From: Geothrix paludis | Lineage (GTDB): Bacteria; Acidobacteriota; Holophagae; Holophagales; Holophagaceae | Length of the DNA: 64,000 nt | Assembly (NCBI RefSeq): GCF_022808815.1 | Contig: NZ_JAKZLC010000001.1 | Location: 806,001 to 870,000 of the forward strand | Direction of reading: 5' to 3' | Shown here: one piece after another, positions 9,700-19,690 of the stretch | Layout of the letters: the number at the start of each line of letters is the position of its first letter | Position numbering within the stretch: position 1 is the stretch's first letter | Notes under the pieces: model-generated | Seen by the model: only the letters and a program-made list of their open reading frames with translations | Told to the model about the DNA's origin: nothing | The model's database searches: none | Program-made: the position numbers and the translations under genes

Positions 9700-10908
9700 A
9701 TGTCGGACCGCCGCGTGCTTGTGAACCTCCGGGGCCTGCTGACCCCCGATCCCGCCCGGGCCTGGGCGGTGGATCGCATTCCTGACGCGGCGCTGGCCTT
9801 GGACGGCGGCCGGGTGGCCTGGCTGGGCCGGGCGGCGGATCTCCCGGCGGAATGGCAGGGCGCGCCCGAGGTGGATGGCGGCGGCGCCTGGGCCACGCCG
9901 GGCTTCGTGGACCCGCACACCCACCTGCTCTTCGGTGGCAACCGCTCCGGCGAGTTCAACCGGCGCCTCCACGGCGTCAGCTACCAGCAGATCGCGGCGG
10001 AGGGCGGCGGCATCCGGGAGACTGTCCGCGCCACACGGGGCGCCACGGTCGATGAGCTGGTGGCCTCCGGTGAGGCGCGACTGAAGGCCTTCCGCGAGCG
10101 CGGCGTCGTCCACCTCGAATGCAAGACCGGCTACGGCCTGGAGCTGGAAACGGAATCCCGCCTCACGGCCGCCTACGCCCAGCTCAAGGCGTGCGGATGG
10201 AGCCTGGACGTGACCCTGCTCCCGGCCCACGACCTGGCGCCGGAGTTCAACGGCGATGCCGAGGCCAATGCCCGCGCTGTGGCGGACGAGTGGCTGCCGG
10301 AGCTGGTGCGCCGCCACCCCGGCGTGGCGCGCTTCTGCGATGTGTTCGTGGAGACGGGCGTGTACACCGCCGACCAGGGCCGCCGCATCCTCGAGGCCGG
10401 GAAGCGCCTGGGGCTCATCCCCCGCGTCCATGCCGATGAACTCTCCTGGACCGGCGGCGCCGAGCTGGCGGCGGAGCTGGGGGCCGCCAGCGCCGACCAC
10501 CTCATGTTCTGCAGCGAGGCGGGCATGAAGGCCATGGCCGCCGCCGACGTCACCCCCGTGCTGCTCCCGGGCACCACGCTGTTTCTCGGCATGCGCGACT
10601 GGGCCCCGGCCCGGAAGATGATCGAAGCCGGCTGCCGCGTGGCCCTGGCCACGGACTTCAACCCCGGCTCCTGCCCCTGCCTGGATCCGCTCACCATCAT
10701 GCGCCTGGGCTGCCTCCAGCTCCGCATGACCTTCGAAGAGGCCTTCACCGCCCTCACCCTGCACCCCGCCCGCAGCCTGCGCCGCGGCGACCTCGGCCAC
10801 CTCCACCCCGGCGCCCGGGCTGAGGTGCTTCTCTGGGACGTGGACGACATGCTGGAGCTGATCTACTGGGTCGGAGAGCCCTACCGGCCGAGGTTCCTTC
10901 CAGCCTGA
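9700..10908 (+). CDS. hutI: imidazolonepropionase
   Basis: 402 residues, the normal length. It belongs to the amidohydrolase superfamily and hydrolyses 4-imidazolone-5-propionate to N-formimino-L-glutamate in histidine degradation (cytosol). Metal-binding HTH follows PGFVDP near residue 70; a substrate-site ECKTGYG, a HADELS segment, and ATDFNPGSCP near the C-terminus are typical of HutI. The start at 9700 is the first ATG before the conserved N-terminal beta strands. No hutH, hutU or hutG is adjacent, so the pathway is split in this genome or incomplete. Confidence 0.95.
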   Translation: MSDRRVLVNLRGLLTPDPARAWAVDRIPDAALALDGGRVAWLGRAADLPAEWQGAPEVDGGGAWATPGFVDPHTHLLFGGNRSGEFNRRLHGVSYQQIAAEGGGIRETVRATRGATVDELVASGEARLKAFRERGVVHLECKTGYGLELETESRLTAAYAQLKACGWSLDVTLLPAHDLAPEFNGDAEANARAVADEWLPELVRRHPGVARFCDVFVETGVYTADQGRRILEAGKRLGLIPRVHADELSWTGGAELAAELGAASADHLMFCSEAGMKAMAAADVTPVLLPGTTLFLGMRDWAPARKMIEAGCRVALATDFNPGSCPCLDPLTIMRLGCLQLRMTFEEAFTALTLHPARSLRRGDLGHLHPGARAEVLLWDVDDMLELIYWVGEPYRPRFLPA

Positions 10909-10920
10909 CGCAGAAAGATC

Positions 10921-11004
10921 TCCACGAAGGACACGAAGGGAAAGGCAAGAGCACGAAAGAAATCCATTCGTGTCCTTGAGGCTTTTATTCGTGTCCTTCG
11001 TGGA
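10921..11004. repeat. intergenic inverted repeat with partial third copy
   Basis: Arms 10921-10937 (tccacgaaggacacgaa) and 10988-11004 (ttcgtgtccttcgtgga) are perfect 17-bp inverted repeats. Between them lies a partial direct copy of the right arm (attcgtgtcctt). It falls between hutI and the DUF465 gene, 12 bp after the hutI stop, and could form a long hairpin in the hutI transcript. Confidence 0.85.
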
Positions 11005-11035
11005 AATCCTTGTTCTTTCTCCATGCCCCAGCCAC

Positions 11036-11068
11036 AAAAACGAAGCCCCGGGCCGATTCCCGGGGCTT
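11036..11068 (-). terminator. intrinsic terminator of the DUF465 gene
   Basis: A perfect 10-bp stem, aagccccggg (11043-11052) with cccggggctt (11059-11068), and a 6-nt loop. Read on the minus strand it is followed by a T run (A run 11036-11040 on the plus strand). It lies about 20 bp after the DUF465 stop codon, so it terminates the minus-strand gene. Confidence 0.85.
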
Positions 11069-11088
11069 CTCCTGCGAGTGCGGAAGGC

Positions 11089-11322
11089 CTACTGTTCGGC
11101 GTGCCTTGAGGCCTCCTGCACGATGGAGTAGATGCGTTCCTTGGCGCGGAGTTTGGTCTTCTTGAGCTCCACCTCTTCGAGGGATTCCTTGGCGGAGAGG
11201 GTGGGTTTCCTCTGGAGGTCACAGAGGCGCGTGTCGGCGGCTCTGTGTTCTTCCATGAGCTTGCGGAATTCGAAGTGCTCCTTCATCAGGCGCTCCTGGA
11301 GATCTGGGCGCAGGAAATCCAT
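11089..11322 (-). CDS. DUF465 (YdcH-like) small helical protein
   Basis: 77 residues, almost entirely charged helix. The C-terminal ELKKTKLRAKERIYSIV matches the LKKxKLxLKDRI signature of the DUF465/YdcH family. The first half is rich in Glu, Arg and Lys and probably forms a helical hairpin or coiled coil. It is a single cytosolic gene with its own terminator; the family has no established function. Confidence 0.85.
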   Translation of the reverse strand: MDFLRPDLQERLMKEHFEFRKLMEEHRAADTRLCDLQRKPTLSAKESLEEVELKKTKLRAKERIYSIVQEASRHAEQ

Positions 11323-11469
11323 GAATCCTCCTTGCCTGGGCGGGCCTCTGCCGGGCCCGCAGGGTGATCAGGTGGCCCAAGGGTAGGACCCCCCTGGAAG
11401 GCGTCAAGGGGCAATCGGGGGCTCTATGGAACCCGTTGACTTCCATCACTTCCATGCCATTCTCGGGCC

Positions 11470-12408
11470 ATGTCCCTGGCCATCGACGCGCTGCTCCTGG
11501 AACGGGTGGACGGGGTCCGCCTGCTCGGGCCGCTGGACCTCCACCTGGCCCCCGGCGACCGCCTGGGTCTGGTAGGAGAGAGCGGGTCGGGCAAGAGCCT
11601 GCTGGCGCAGGCCCTGTTCGGTGTCCTGCCTCCTGGAGTGCGGGCGGCGGGGGGAAGGTTCACGGCTTTCGGCGTCCCCATGCTCCACCCGGGGCGGGAA
11701 CGGGACCGCATCCGGGGCGTCCGGATGGCCTGGGTGCCCCAGGACCCCCGGCAGGTCATGAACCCCCTGCTGACCCTGGCCCAGCACCTGACCCTGCTGC
11801 CGGGTGTCCATCGGAGGGAATCGCCTGGCGCGGCCCTGGTCCGCCTCGCCCCGCTGCTCAAGCGGCTGCGCCTGCCCACCACTCCGGCCTTCCTGGCCCG
11901 CTTCCCCCATCAGGTCAGCGGCGGCCAGAGGCAGCGGCTGGCGCTGGCCATCGCCCTTTCCTGCGATCCGGAGCTGCTGGTGCTCGACGAGCCCACCACG
12001 GCCCTGGATCCAGCGGCGCAACAGGCCTTCCTGGAGGTTGTGCTCGACCTCCAGCGGGAGCAGAACCTGGGCTTCCTGTGGATCACCCACGACCTGGGCC
12101 TCGCGGCGCGGGCCTGCGACCGCCTTCTGGTGCTGTATGGCGGCGAGCCCGTGGAGACCGGACCCGCCGCCCGCCTCCTTGAAACCCCGCGTCATCCCTA
12201 CACTGTGCGCCTTCTGGCGGGCGCCCGGAGACAGCCCTCCCGGGATGCCGGCTTCCTCCCGGCGCCCCAGGACCGCCCGCCGGGCTGCCCCTTCCAGCCC
12301 CGATGCCCCGACCCTGCCAGGACTTGCGGCACCTGGGGCCCCTGGCGCGGAAGTTCCCGGGACGGCCTGCGTTGCGAGCGTCCGCTGGAAGCCGCGCCCC
12401 AGCCGTGA
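11470..12408 (+). CDS. ABC transporter ATP-binding protein, oligopeptide (OppD/DppD) type
   Basis: 312 residues. Walker A GESGSGKS (residues 36-43), signature VSGGQRQR, Walker B LLVLDEPTTALD, and the switch histidine in WITHD are all intact, so it should hydrolyse ATP. The C-terminal PGCPFQPRCP...C is the oligopeptide/dipeptide ABC C-terminal motif of OppD/OppF proteins, which is cysteine-rich. These ATPases normally work with two permeases and a binding protein, none of which is next to it. guaB follows 51 bp downstream. Partner genes are presumably elsewhere. Confidence 0.88.
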   Translation: MSLAIDALLLERVDGVRLLGPLDLHLAPGDRLGLVGESGSGKSLLAQALFGVLPPGVRAAGGRFTAFGVPMLHPGRERDRIRGVRMAWVPQDPRQVMNPLLTLAQHLTLLPGVHRRESPGAALVRLAPLLKRLRLPTTPAFLARFPHQVSGGQRQRLALAIALSCDPELLVLDEPTTALDPAAQQAFLEVVLDLQREQNLGFLWITHDLGLAARACDRLLVLYGGEPVETGPAARLLETPRHPYTVRLLAGARRQPSRDAGFLPAPQDRPPGCPFQPRCPDPARTCGTWGPWRGSSRDGLRCERPLEAAPQP

Positions 12409-12459
12409 GACCATGGGATGCAAGGTCCCGCAGGCTGCGGGTCCGGAAAAAGGCTCCCC

Positions 12460-13920
<1,461 letters not shown>

Positions 13921-13924
13921 GGAC

Positions 13925-13985
13925 GCTATCAGCTGCCGGCTATCAGCTGTCGGCCACTGATAGCTGACAGCCGGCAGCTGACAGC
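13925..13985. repeat. intergenic palindrome built of CAGCT/GATAGCT units
   Basis: Arms 13925-13948 and 13962-13985 are 24-bp inverted repeats with only two differences, both tolerated in RNA as G-U pairs. Each arm is itself two near copies of a ctatcagctg-type unit. It lies immediately after guaB and before pyrC. It could act as a guaB terminator-like hairpin but has no T run. Confidence 0.85.
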
Positions 13986-14019
13986 CCAAACTAGACCGGA
14001 AGCCAGCCTCGGAGCCCCC

Positions 14020-15312
14020 ATGTCCCTCCTCGTGAAGAACGTCCGCCTTGTGGATCCCGCGCAGAACCTGGACGGGCTGGGGTCACTGCTGGTGGTGGAG
14101 GGCGCGGTGGCGGCCATCGGGGCGGAGGCCGAGCACGACCTCCTCGCGGCCGGGGCCGAGGTGCTGGACGGCGGGGGCCTGGTGCTGGCCCCGGGCTTCG
14201 TGGACCTGCATGTTCATTTCCGCGAGCCGGGACAGACCCGCAAGGAGAGCATCGAGACGGGCAGCCGTGCCGCGGTGGCGGGCGGGTTCACTTCCGTGTG
14301 CGCCATGGCCAACACCAAGCCCGTGAACGACAGCGTGGCCATCACGGAAATGATGCTGACCCGCGCCGCGAAGGCCGACTTGTGCCGCTACTTCCCCATC
14401 GGGACCGTCAGCCGCGAGATGAAGGGCGAGGAGCTGGCGGACATGGGCACCTTGAAGGCCGCGGGCTGCGTGGCCTTCTCCGATGATGGCCTTCCCATCA
14501 GCAACTCGGCCTTGATGCGCCGGGCGCTGGAGTACACGCGCTGGCTGGAGGTCCCCGTGGTGGCCCACGAGGAGGATCGCGACCTGGCCGGCAAGGGCTA
14601 CATGCACGAGGGCGCCGTGAGCGCCTCGCTCGGCTGCCTGGGCATCCCCGCGGCGGCGGAGGAGGCCATGGTGGCCCGGGACATCGTCTTGGCCGAACAC
14701 ACCGGCGGGCACCTGCACCTGGCCCACCTCAGCACGAAGGGCTCCCTGCGCATGGTGCGCGAGGCCAAGGCCCGCGGACTGAATGTCACCTGCGAGGTGA
14801 CGCCCCACCACTTCGCGCTGTCGGACAAGGAACTGATGAAGTTCGACAGCGACTACAAGATGAACCCGCCCCTCCGCACCGAGGCCGACATCCAAGCGGT
14901 GCTGGAGGCTCTCGCGGACGGCACGGTGGACGCCATCGCCACGGATCACGCGCCCCACGGCTGGGACGACAAGGAAGTGGAGCTGCCCATCGCCGCCTTT
15001 GGCGTCATCGGCCTGGAGACCGCCCTACCCCTCACGCTGGAGCTGCTGGTGAACCGCAAGATCCTCAGCCTGGCGAAGGCCATCGCCCTGCTCTCCTGGA
15101 AGCCCGCCCAGGCCTTCCATCTGGACCGCCGCGGCCTCGGCAGCCTCCAGCCCGGCGCCCCCGCCGACTTCGTCCTCTTCGATCCCAGCGCCCAGGTCCA
15201 AGTGGACCGCGCCTTCATCCAGTCCAAGTCCTACAACACCCCCTTCAAGGGCTGGAGCCTGCCGGGGAAGGTGGTCGGCACCTGGGTGGGCGGGAAGCGG
15301 GTCTGGGGCTAG
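14020..15312 (+). CDS. pyrC: dihydroorotase, class I
   Basis: 430 residues. It cyclises N-carbamoyl-L-aspartate to dihydroorotate in pyrimidine synthesis. The metal ligands in DLHVHFREPG (H64, H66), MANTKP, the HLAHLST segment, the substrate loop DYKMNPPLR and TDHAPH (D309 to H313) identify an active class I enzyme rather than an inactive PyrC-like partner of aspartate transcarbamoylase. No pyrB is adjacent. Confidence 0.96.
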   Translation: MSLLVKNVRLVDPAQNLDGLGSLLVVEGAVAAIGAEAEHDLLAAGAEVLDGGGLVLAPGFVDLHVHFREPGQTRKESIETGSRAAVAGGFTSVCAMANTKPVNDSVAITEMMLTRAAKADLCRYFPIGTVSREMKGEELADMGTLKAAGCVAFSDDGLPISNSALMRRALEYTRWLEVPVVAHEEDRDLAGKGYMHEGAVSASLGCLGIPAAAEEAMVARDIVLAEHTGGHLHLAHLSTKGSLRMVREAKARGLNVTCEVTPHHFALSDKELMKFDSDYKMNPPLRTEADIQAVLEALADGTVDAIATDHAPHGWDDKEVELPIAAFGVIGLETALPLTLELLVNRKILSLAKAIALLSWKPAQAFHLDRRGLGSLQPGAPADFVLFDPSAQVQVDRAFIQSKSYNTPFKGWSLPGKVVGTWVGGKRVWG

Positions 15313-15473
15313 CCGGTCCTTCCCGGCACCCCGTCCAGGTCCCGCGGCCTGGAGGCATATCCAAGCACACCGATCGAGGTGGGCCGGGCCATCCCGCCTT
15401 CCGCGACTTGATTGGCCGGGCCCTGGAAAAGGCCTATGTTCGGCACCGGCGACAGCCACACGAGGAGGGCGAT

Positions 15474-15698
15474 ATGAAAAACTATCACCTCGCCAAGGAA
15501 GGAAACGCCTGGAACCTCAAGCCTGAAGGGGGCAGCCGGCCCGTGATCCACGCGGCGACCAAGGCGGAGGCCATGGGGCAGATGCGGGCCTACATGCACG
15601 GCCATGAAGGTTCCGTGAAGATCCACAAGGAGGACGGCCAGATCCAAGAGGAGCGGACCTATCCGAGGTCCATGGATCCCCGGCGCATCAAGGGTTGA
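15474..15698 (+). CDS. DUF2188-like small protein
   Basis: 74 residues. The ATG at 15474 is 4 bp after a strong ribosome-binding site (gaggagg), so the longer upstream reading from 15408 is rejected. The pattern of an N-terminal strand with WNLKPEGG, then a helix (ATKAEAMGQMRAYM), then strands with VKIHKEDGQIQEERTYP fits DUF2188. The function is unknown. It stands alone between pyrC and a membrane protein gene. Confidence 0.75.
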   Translation: MKNYHLAKEGNAWNLKPEGGSRPVIHAATKAEAMGQMRAYMHGHEGSVKIHKEDGQIQEERTYPRSMDPRRIKG

Positions 15699-15755
15699 AG
15701 CCTGATCACCCGAGCGGCCCCCGGGCGCGCACTCCGGCCCGGGTAGGATGGATCC

Positions 15756-16304
15756 ATGCTTGCGGTCCTCCTCCTCTTCCTGATCCCCGTCGGGGGCGGG
15801 ATCCCGGCCGGGGTGCTGCTGGCCCAATCGAAAGGCCTGCACTGGCCGCTGACGGCGGGGCTGTATTTCGTGTCGGACGTGCTGCTGGCCCTCGCTTTCG
15901 AGCCCGTGCTGCGGCTGTTCGTGGCGCTGGGACGGCGGGTGGCCTTCCTCGCCAGGTTCGGCGCGGCGATGCGTGAGGCCATGGCCCGCAGCGCCGCGCA
16001 TGTCGGCGGCCCCGGCGCCGGGCCCATCTCCCTCGTCATGATCGCCTTCGGCGTGGACCCCATGACCGGCCGGAGCGCGGCCCTGGCCGCGGGCCACGGC
16101 TTCCTGGCGGGCTGGGCCTTCGCCATCGCGGGCGACATGCTCTACTACGGCGTCATCGCCCTCACGACCCTGCGCTTGAACACGGTCATCAAGAATCCGG
16201 ACACCACCATGTGGATCGTCCTCGGCGCCATGCTGGTCGTGCCGATGCTGGTGCGGCGGATCCGATCGGGACTCGCCCGGCCCGCCAGCGCGAAAGTTGT
16301 CTGA
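15756..16304 (+). CDS. small integral membrane protein, function unknown
   Basis: 182 residues with four or five hydrophobic segments (about 1-22, 30-55, 88-112, 118-140, 145-165). The N-terminus has PVGGGIPAG, a helix break reminiscent of small transporters, but I do not recognise the family. A positively charged tail (RRIRSGLARPASAKVV) suggests a cytoplasmic C-terminus. A small exporter is possible but unsupported. Confidence 0.6.
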   Translation: MLAVLLLFLIPVGGGIPAGVLLAQSKGLHWPLTAGLYFVSDVLLALAFEPVLRLFVALGRRVAFLARFGAAMREAMARSAAHVGGPGAGPISLVMIAFGVDPMTGRSAALAAGHGFLAGWAFAIAGDMLYYGVIALTTLRLNTVIKNPDTTMWIVLGAMLVVPMLVRRIRSGLARPASAKVV

Positions 16305-16378
16305 TCGTCAAACGCCGCAAGAGTCGGGTGGCCCAAGCCCGGGCAGAGCGGCATCCTCGAACCAAGGTCCAGGTGATC

Positions 16379-16391
16379 GAGAATCGTTCTC
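16379..16391. promoter_or_regulatory. candidate Fur-type operator
   Basis: The palindrome gagaatcgttctc, extended by an A on the right, matches a 7-1-7 Fur box core (GATAAT-N-ATTATC) at most conserved positions. It lies about 33 bp before the start of the GNAT gene. This is a motif match only. Confidence 0.3.
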
Positions 16392-16424
16392 AATCCCTGC
16401 GGCCCCCTGTTCGAGGTGCCCGAG

Positions 16425-16943
16425 ATGAACACGACGGTGCGCGGTGCGATCGCGGGAGATGCCGAAGCCATCGCCGCCCTGGGCCGGGAGAGCTTCTCCT
16501 GGGCCTTCGGGGCGCTGTTCCGGGAAGATGTGCTGGCCCGCTATCTGGACGGGACCTACTCCGCCGAAAAGATCGCCGGCAGCCTGGCCAAGGCGGCCAA
16601 CCTCTACTTCGTGGCCGAGGCGGAGGGCCGCCTCCAGGGCTTCCTGAAACTGAAGGCGGGGGGCCCGGAGGCCTGGCAGGTCCAGAAGCTCTACGTGGAC
16701 CCGGACCTGATCCAGAGCGGGATCGGGCAGCGGCTCATGCAGGCGGGCGAGGCCGCGATGAGGGCCCGGAACGCCCCATCCGCGTGGCTGGTGGTCTACA
16801 AAGGCAACGACCGCGCCATCCGCTTCTACCGGGGCCTGGGCTACGCGGAAACAGGTGTGGAATTCCATGACTTCGAGGACATCCGGATCGAGTTCCGGCG
16901 GATGTCGAAGGCCTATGCACTTCCCACGGGCGCCCTGTCCTGA
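16425..16943 (+). CDS. GNAT-family N-acetyltransferase
   Basis: 172 residues from the ATG at 16425, preceded by gaggtg at a good distance; a GTG three codons upstream is less likely. The central QKLYVDPDLIQSGIGQRLM contains the acetyl-CoA pyrophosphate loop (QSGIGQ) of GNAT enzymes, followed by the helix and the RFYRGLGYAETGV strand typical of the fold. The substrate is unknown. The upstream palindrome may link it to iron. Confidence 0.85.
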   Translation: MNTTVRGAIAGDAEAIAALGRESFSWAFGALFREDVLARYLDGTYSAEKIAGSLAKAANLYFVAEAEGRLQGFLKLKAGGPEAWQVQKLYVDPDLIQSGIGQRLMQAGEAAMRARNAPSAWLVVYKGNDRAIRFYRGLGYAETGVEFHDFEDIRIEFRRMSKAYALPTGALS

Positions 16944-16990
16944 GGCCCCCGGCCTCGACCCCATTTGCCATCCCTTCCCAGGAGCCTCCA

Positions 16991-17530
16991 TTGAACGGCG
17001 ACCTCTATCTGGCCGATGCCCTCAAGCGCTTCCGCGAGGCGCGCGCCCAGTGCGACCGCGCCCTCGCGCAGGTGCCCGTGGAACGCTGGACCCACCGGCT
17101 GGACCCGGAATCCAACAGCCTGGCCACGCTGATGCTGCACCTCTCGGGCAACATGCTCTCCCGCTGGACCGACTTCCTGACCACCGATGGCGAGAAGCCG
17201 GACCGCCACCGCGACACCGAGTTCGAGGATCCCGAGACTTTCGACCCCGAGGCCCTGCGCGACCGCTGGGAACGGGGATGGGCCTGCCTCTTCGATGCCC
17301 TGGAAAGCCTCACCGCCACTGACCTCGACCGGACCGTGACCATCCGGCACGAGCCCCACACCGTGCTCGAGGCCATCAACCGCCAGCTCGCCCACTACCC
17401 CTACCATGCGGGCCAGATGGTCTTCCTCGCGAAGCACCTAGCGCTCGGCTCATGGCAGTCGCTCAGCGTCGCCAGGGGTGGAAGCGTGGCCTACAACTCG
17501 GCCAAGATGAAGGACCAATCCCAGGCATGA
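16991..17530 (+). CDS. DinB-like (DUF1572) protein
   Basis: 179 residues starting at TTG 16991, with aggagcctcc ending just before it. The fold is a four-helix bundle: MLHLSGNMLSRW supplies one histidine and LAHYPYHAGQMVFLAK supplies the HxxxHxGQ metal site of the DinB/YfiT superfamily. The DUF1572 subgroup is known from Bacillus YkoA-like proteins of unknown substrate. Thiol transferase or damage-response roles in this superfamily are known only for other members. Confidence 0.8.
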   Translation: MNGDLYLADALKRFREARAQCDRALAQVPVERWTHRLDPESNSLATLMLHLSGNMLSRWTDFLTTDGEKPDRHRDTEFEDPETFDPEALRDRWERGWACLFDALESLTATDLDRTVTIRHEPHTVLEAINRQLAHYPYHAGQMVFLAKHLALGSWQSLSVARGGSVAYNSAKMKDQSQA

Positions 17531-17551
17531 CGCCCACGCCCCGGAGTTCCC

Positions 17552-17917
17552 GTGCCACTCACCCCTGGAAACCTGGTCTCAGCCTGGGTCGAGGCCTTCA
17601 ACCGCGGCGATGCCGAGGTGCTGGCCGCGATGTACCACGAGGACGCGGTGAACCATCAGGTGGCCGAGGCTCCGGTGGCCGGCCGGGAGGCGATCCGGGC
17701 CATGTTCGCGCGGGAGTTCGCGGCGGCGGAGATGGTGTGCCTGGTGGAGAACCTCTTCGAGGATGGCGAGTGGGCGATCCTCGAGTGGCGCGATCCCCTG
17801 GGCTTGCGCGGCTGCGGCTTCTTCCGCGTGGTGGACGGGAGGATCGCCTTCCAGCGCGGCTACTGGGACAAGCTCAGCTTCCTCCGCCAGCACGGCCTGC
17901 CCATCCCGCCAGCCTGA
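17552..17917 (+). CDS. SnoaL/NTF2-like protein
   Basis: 121 residues starting with GTG at 17552 after cggag. The opening helix LVSAWVEAFNRGDAEVLAAMYHEDAVNH is the classic NTF2-like pattern; a strand pair with WAILEWRDP and a GFFRVVDGRIAFQRGYWDK segment follow. Such proteins are small cone-shaped enzymes or binding proteins. The 3' end overlaps the convergent CadC-like gene by 44 bp. Confidence 0.8.
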   Translation: MPLTPGNLVSAWVEAFNRGDAEVLAAMYHEDAVNHQVAEAPVAGREAIRAMFAREFAAAEMVCLVENLFEDGEWAILEWRDPLGLRGCGFFRVVDGRIAFQRGYWDKLSFLRQHGLPIPPA

Positions 17918-18842
17918 CCTCGGCCCCCACACCCATGTGTGGCGCCGCCGCAGCCGCCACACCGTCTCCCGTCGCCTGTCCTGCCACCTGCTGGGCGATG
18001 TAATCGGCGATGGTCCGGTGGACCCGGTGCAATTCCTCCGGCGGAACGGGGAAGGTGCGATCCCCATGGCTTCGCCCCTGGGCATCTCTCAGGCTCACGT
18101 GGATGCGGTAGCCCCGGGCCTCCCGATCCAGAGCCCAGGTGAGGGTCAGCGCGGCCTTCGGCAGAGACCTGTCTGAAACGGTTGTTTCAGCGGACTGGAC
18201 CTCGAGGTTCGGAGTGTTCAAAAGGTCCTGGATGACCTGTCGGGACAGGGCGGAGGCGAAGTAGTCCACAGCAGGGTCGCCCGTCACGTTGGACATCGGG
18301 GTAACGGCCAGGGTCACGGGGCGGACCCTCATGAACCCCCAGAGCATCACGCCAGCGCCCAAGAGGACCAGCCCGAGGATGGCTCCGAACCACAGTGCCC
18401 AGGGGCGCCACGACCGCCACGGCCGACGGACTCGAGTGGGGGTGAACGCGTCCATCCCGGAGCTCGAGGGAGGCCTGAAGACCGGCATCGGGAAGGATCC
18501 GGAGGGCGGAGGGGACTTGCCCGGGAGGGGGACCACCTTCCCTACGAAGCGGTAGCCCTTGCGGGGGATCGTCTCGATGAAGGCGGGCGCTTCCGCGGAG
18601 TCCCCGAGCACCTGGCGGAGGCGCCAGGCGGCCGCATTGAGACCATCCTCGAAGCCCACGTGGATGTCCCCGGACCAGACCCGCTTCTGGAGCTCCTCGC
18701 GCCCCACGATCTGGCCGGGCCTCTCGAGCAGGCAGAGCAGCAGCTTGAGGGGCTGGTCCTGGATCCGGACGCAATCCTCGCCCTTCCATAGTTCGCCAGT
18801 GTGGGGGTCCAGCTCGAATCCGCCAAAGGCCAGCCGGGTCAT
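17874..18842 (-). CDS. CadC-like membrane-bound winged-helix regulator
   Basis: 322 residues. Residues 1-100 are an OmpR/CadC-type winged helix (PLKLLLCLLERPGQIVGREEL, then the recognition helix GLNAAAWRLRQVLGD and the wing IETIPRKGYRFVG). A proline-rich linker follows, then one transmembrane helix at about 147-171, then an extracytoplasmic part. That part begins with VTPMSNVTGDPAVDYFASALSRQVIQDL, close to the TolB/FlgO-like pattern common in acidobacterial regulators. So it probably senses an envelope signal and binds DNA directly. Residues near the C-terminus are alanine- and glycine-rich. Its tail overlaps the NTF2-like gene. Confidence 0.85.
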   Translation of the reverse strand: MTRLAFGGFELDPHTGELWKGEDCVRIQDQPLKLLLCLLERPGQIVGREELQKRVWSGDIHVGFEDGLNAAAWRLRQVLGDSAEAPAFIETIPRKGYRFVGKVVPLPGKSPPPSGSFPMPVFRPPSSSGMDAFTPTRVRRPWRSWRPWALWFGAILGLVLLGAGVMLWGFMRVRPVTLAVTPMSNVTGDPAVDYFASALSRQVIQDLLNTPNLEVQSAETTVSDRSLPKAALTLTWALDREARGYRIHVSLRDAQGRSHGDRTFPVPPEELHRVHRTIADYIAQQVAGQATGDGVAAAAAPHMGVGAEVRLAGWAGRAGGGS

Positions 18843-19109
18843 CCGACGCTCCTGGGAGGCGTGGCAAGTATGGGACCGGTCGGCCCCTCATCAACAGCCG
18901 ATCTCACCCGGATCTAACCGACCCCAATCCCAGAAGAGATCAAGTCTGCCCCGCATTGAATCGATCACAACAATTCTATATTTTCGTGCAATTACATCGT
19001 AAGCCATCGGTTATGGCGGGGAGAGGTGGTCTTTCCCAGATTTTCTTCCGCCGCAGCGATGGCTCGGCGCCACCCGGATCGGTCCGGGTTCCATTCATGG
19101 AGGTGTTCC
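18843..19109. other. divergent intergenic region with AT-rich centre
   Basis: This 267-bp spacer separates the CadC-like gene from the exported protein gene. The centre (about 18955-19010) is far richer in A/T than its surroundings. It has ttgaat at 18956 and tatatt at 18977, a poor 15-bp-spaced promoter candidate for the plus-strand gene. It is a plausible binding target for the CadC-like regulator. No gene is seen. Confidence 0.4.
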
Positions 19110-19670
19110 ATGTTCCGACCCACCACAGTGCTCGCCCTGGCTGCCCTCACTGCCTCACTCGCCGCCGAGGACTTCGGCCCCGTGGTGAAGGCGGCGGGCA
19201 TCATCTACCAGGGGAAAACCCACTTCGGCGTCGTCTGCGACTATGGCCGCAGCCGAGACCAGCTGGCCGACCTCCAGAGGGCCCTGCCCGAAGGAACCAC
19301 CCTCACGGTGGTCGACGCGCGGCATCCCATGCAGGTGGGACCCGCCGGGTCGACGATCGTCCAGCGTGGCGTCCAGCTGCTGGCGCTCCTGCCCAACGAT
19401 CCCCTGATCCGCGATGGGTCGCCCTGGGCTACGGCGCTGGTGCATCAGGTCAACGGCACCATCCCCGCCTTCGGCACCCGTCCTGAGGCGCTGAAGAATG
19501 GGTGCGTCATGGCCATGGGCCAGGCCACCAACTGGGAGCTGCTGTTCAATCCCAAGCTGCTGAACCTCGATCTGCAGAAGGGCGTCATCGAGGACATCAC
19601 GATCACTCCCTGGCAGAACGGCACCAAGGGCGGCCCCGCCACCCTGGACCTGGTGTTCCAGTACCGGTAG
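19110..19670 (+). CDS. exported protein of unknown function
   Basis: 186 residues from the ATG at 19110, which follows ggaggtg; the upstream reading from 19026 is rejected. The signal peptide MFRPTTVLALAALTASLAA is clear. The mature part alternates strands and helices (VVKAAGIIYQGKTHFGVVCDYG..., TLTVVDARHPMQ) and may be a small alpha/beta domain. I do not recognise the family. It is transcribed away from the CadC-like regulator and could be its target. Confidence 0.7.
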   Translation: MFRPTTVLALAALTASLAAEDFGPVVKAAGIIYQGKTHFGVVCDYGRSRDQLADLQRALPEGTTLTVVDARHPMQVGPAGSTIVQRGVQLLALLPNDPLIRDGSPWATALVHQVNGTIPAFGTRPEALKNGCVMAMGQATNWELLFNPKLLNLDLQKGVIEDITITPWQNGTKGGPATLDLVFQYR

Positions 19671-19690
19671 GCGCCGGTCCCGGCCTTGAA

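Noticed and set aside
12425-12446. Possible terminator or riboswitch hairpin before guaB
   Set aside because: A short imperfect hairpin (ggtcccgca with tgcgggtcc) without a T run or recognisable purine riboswitch features.
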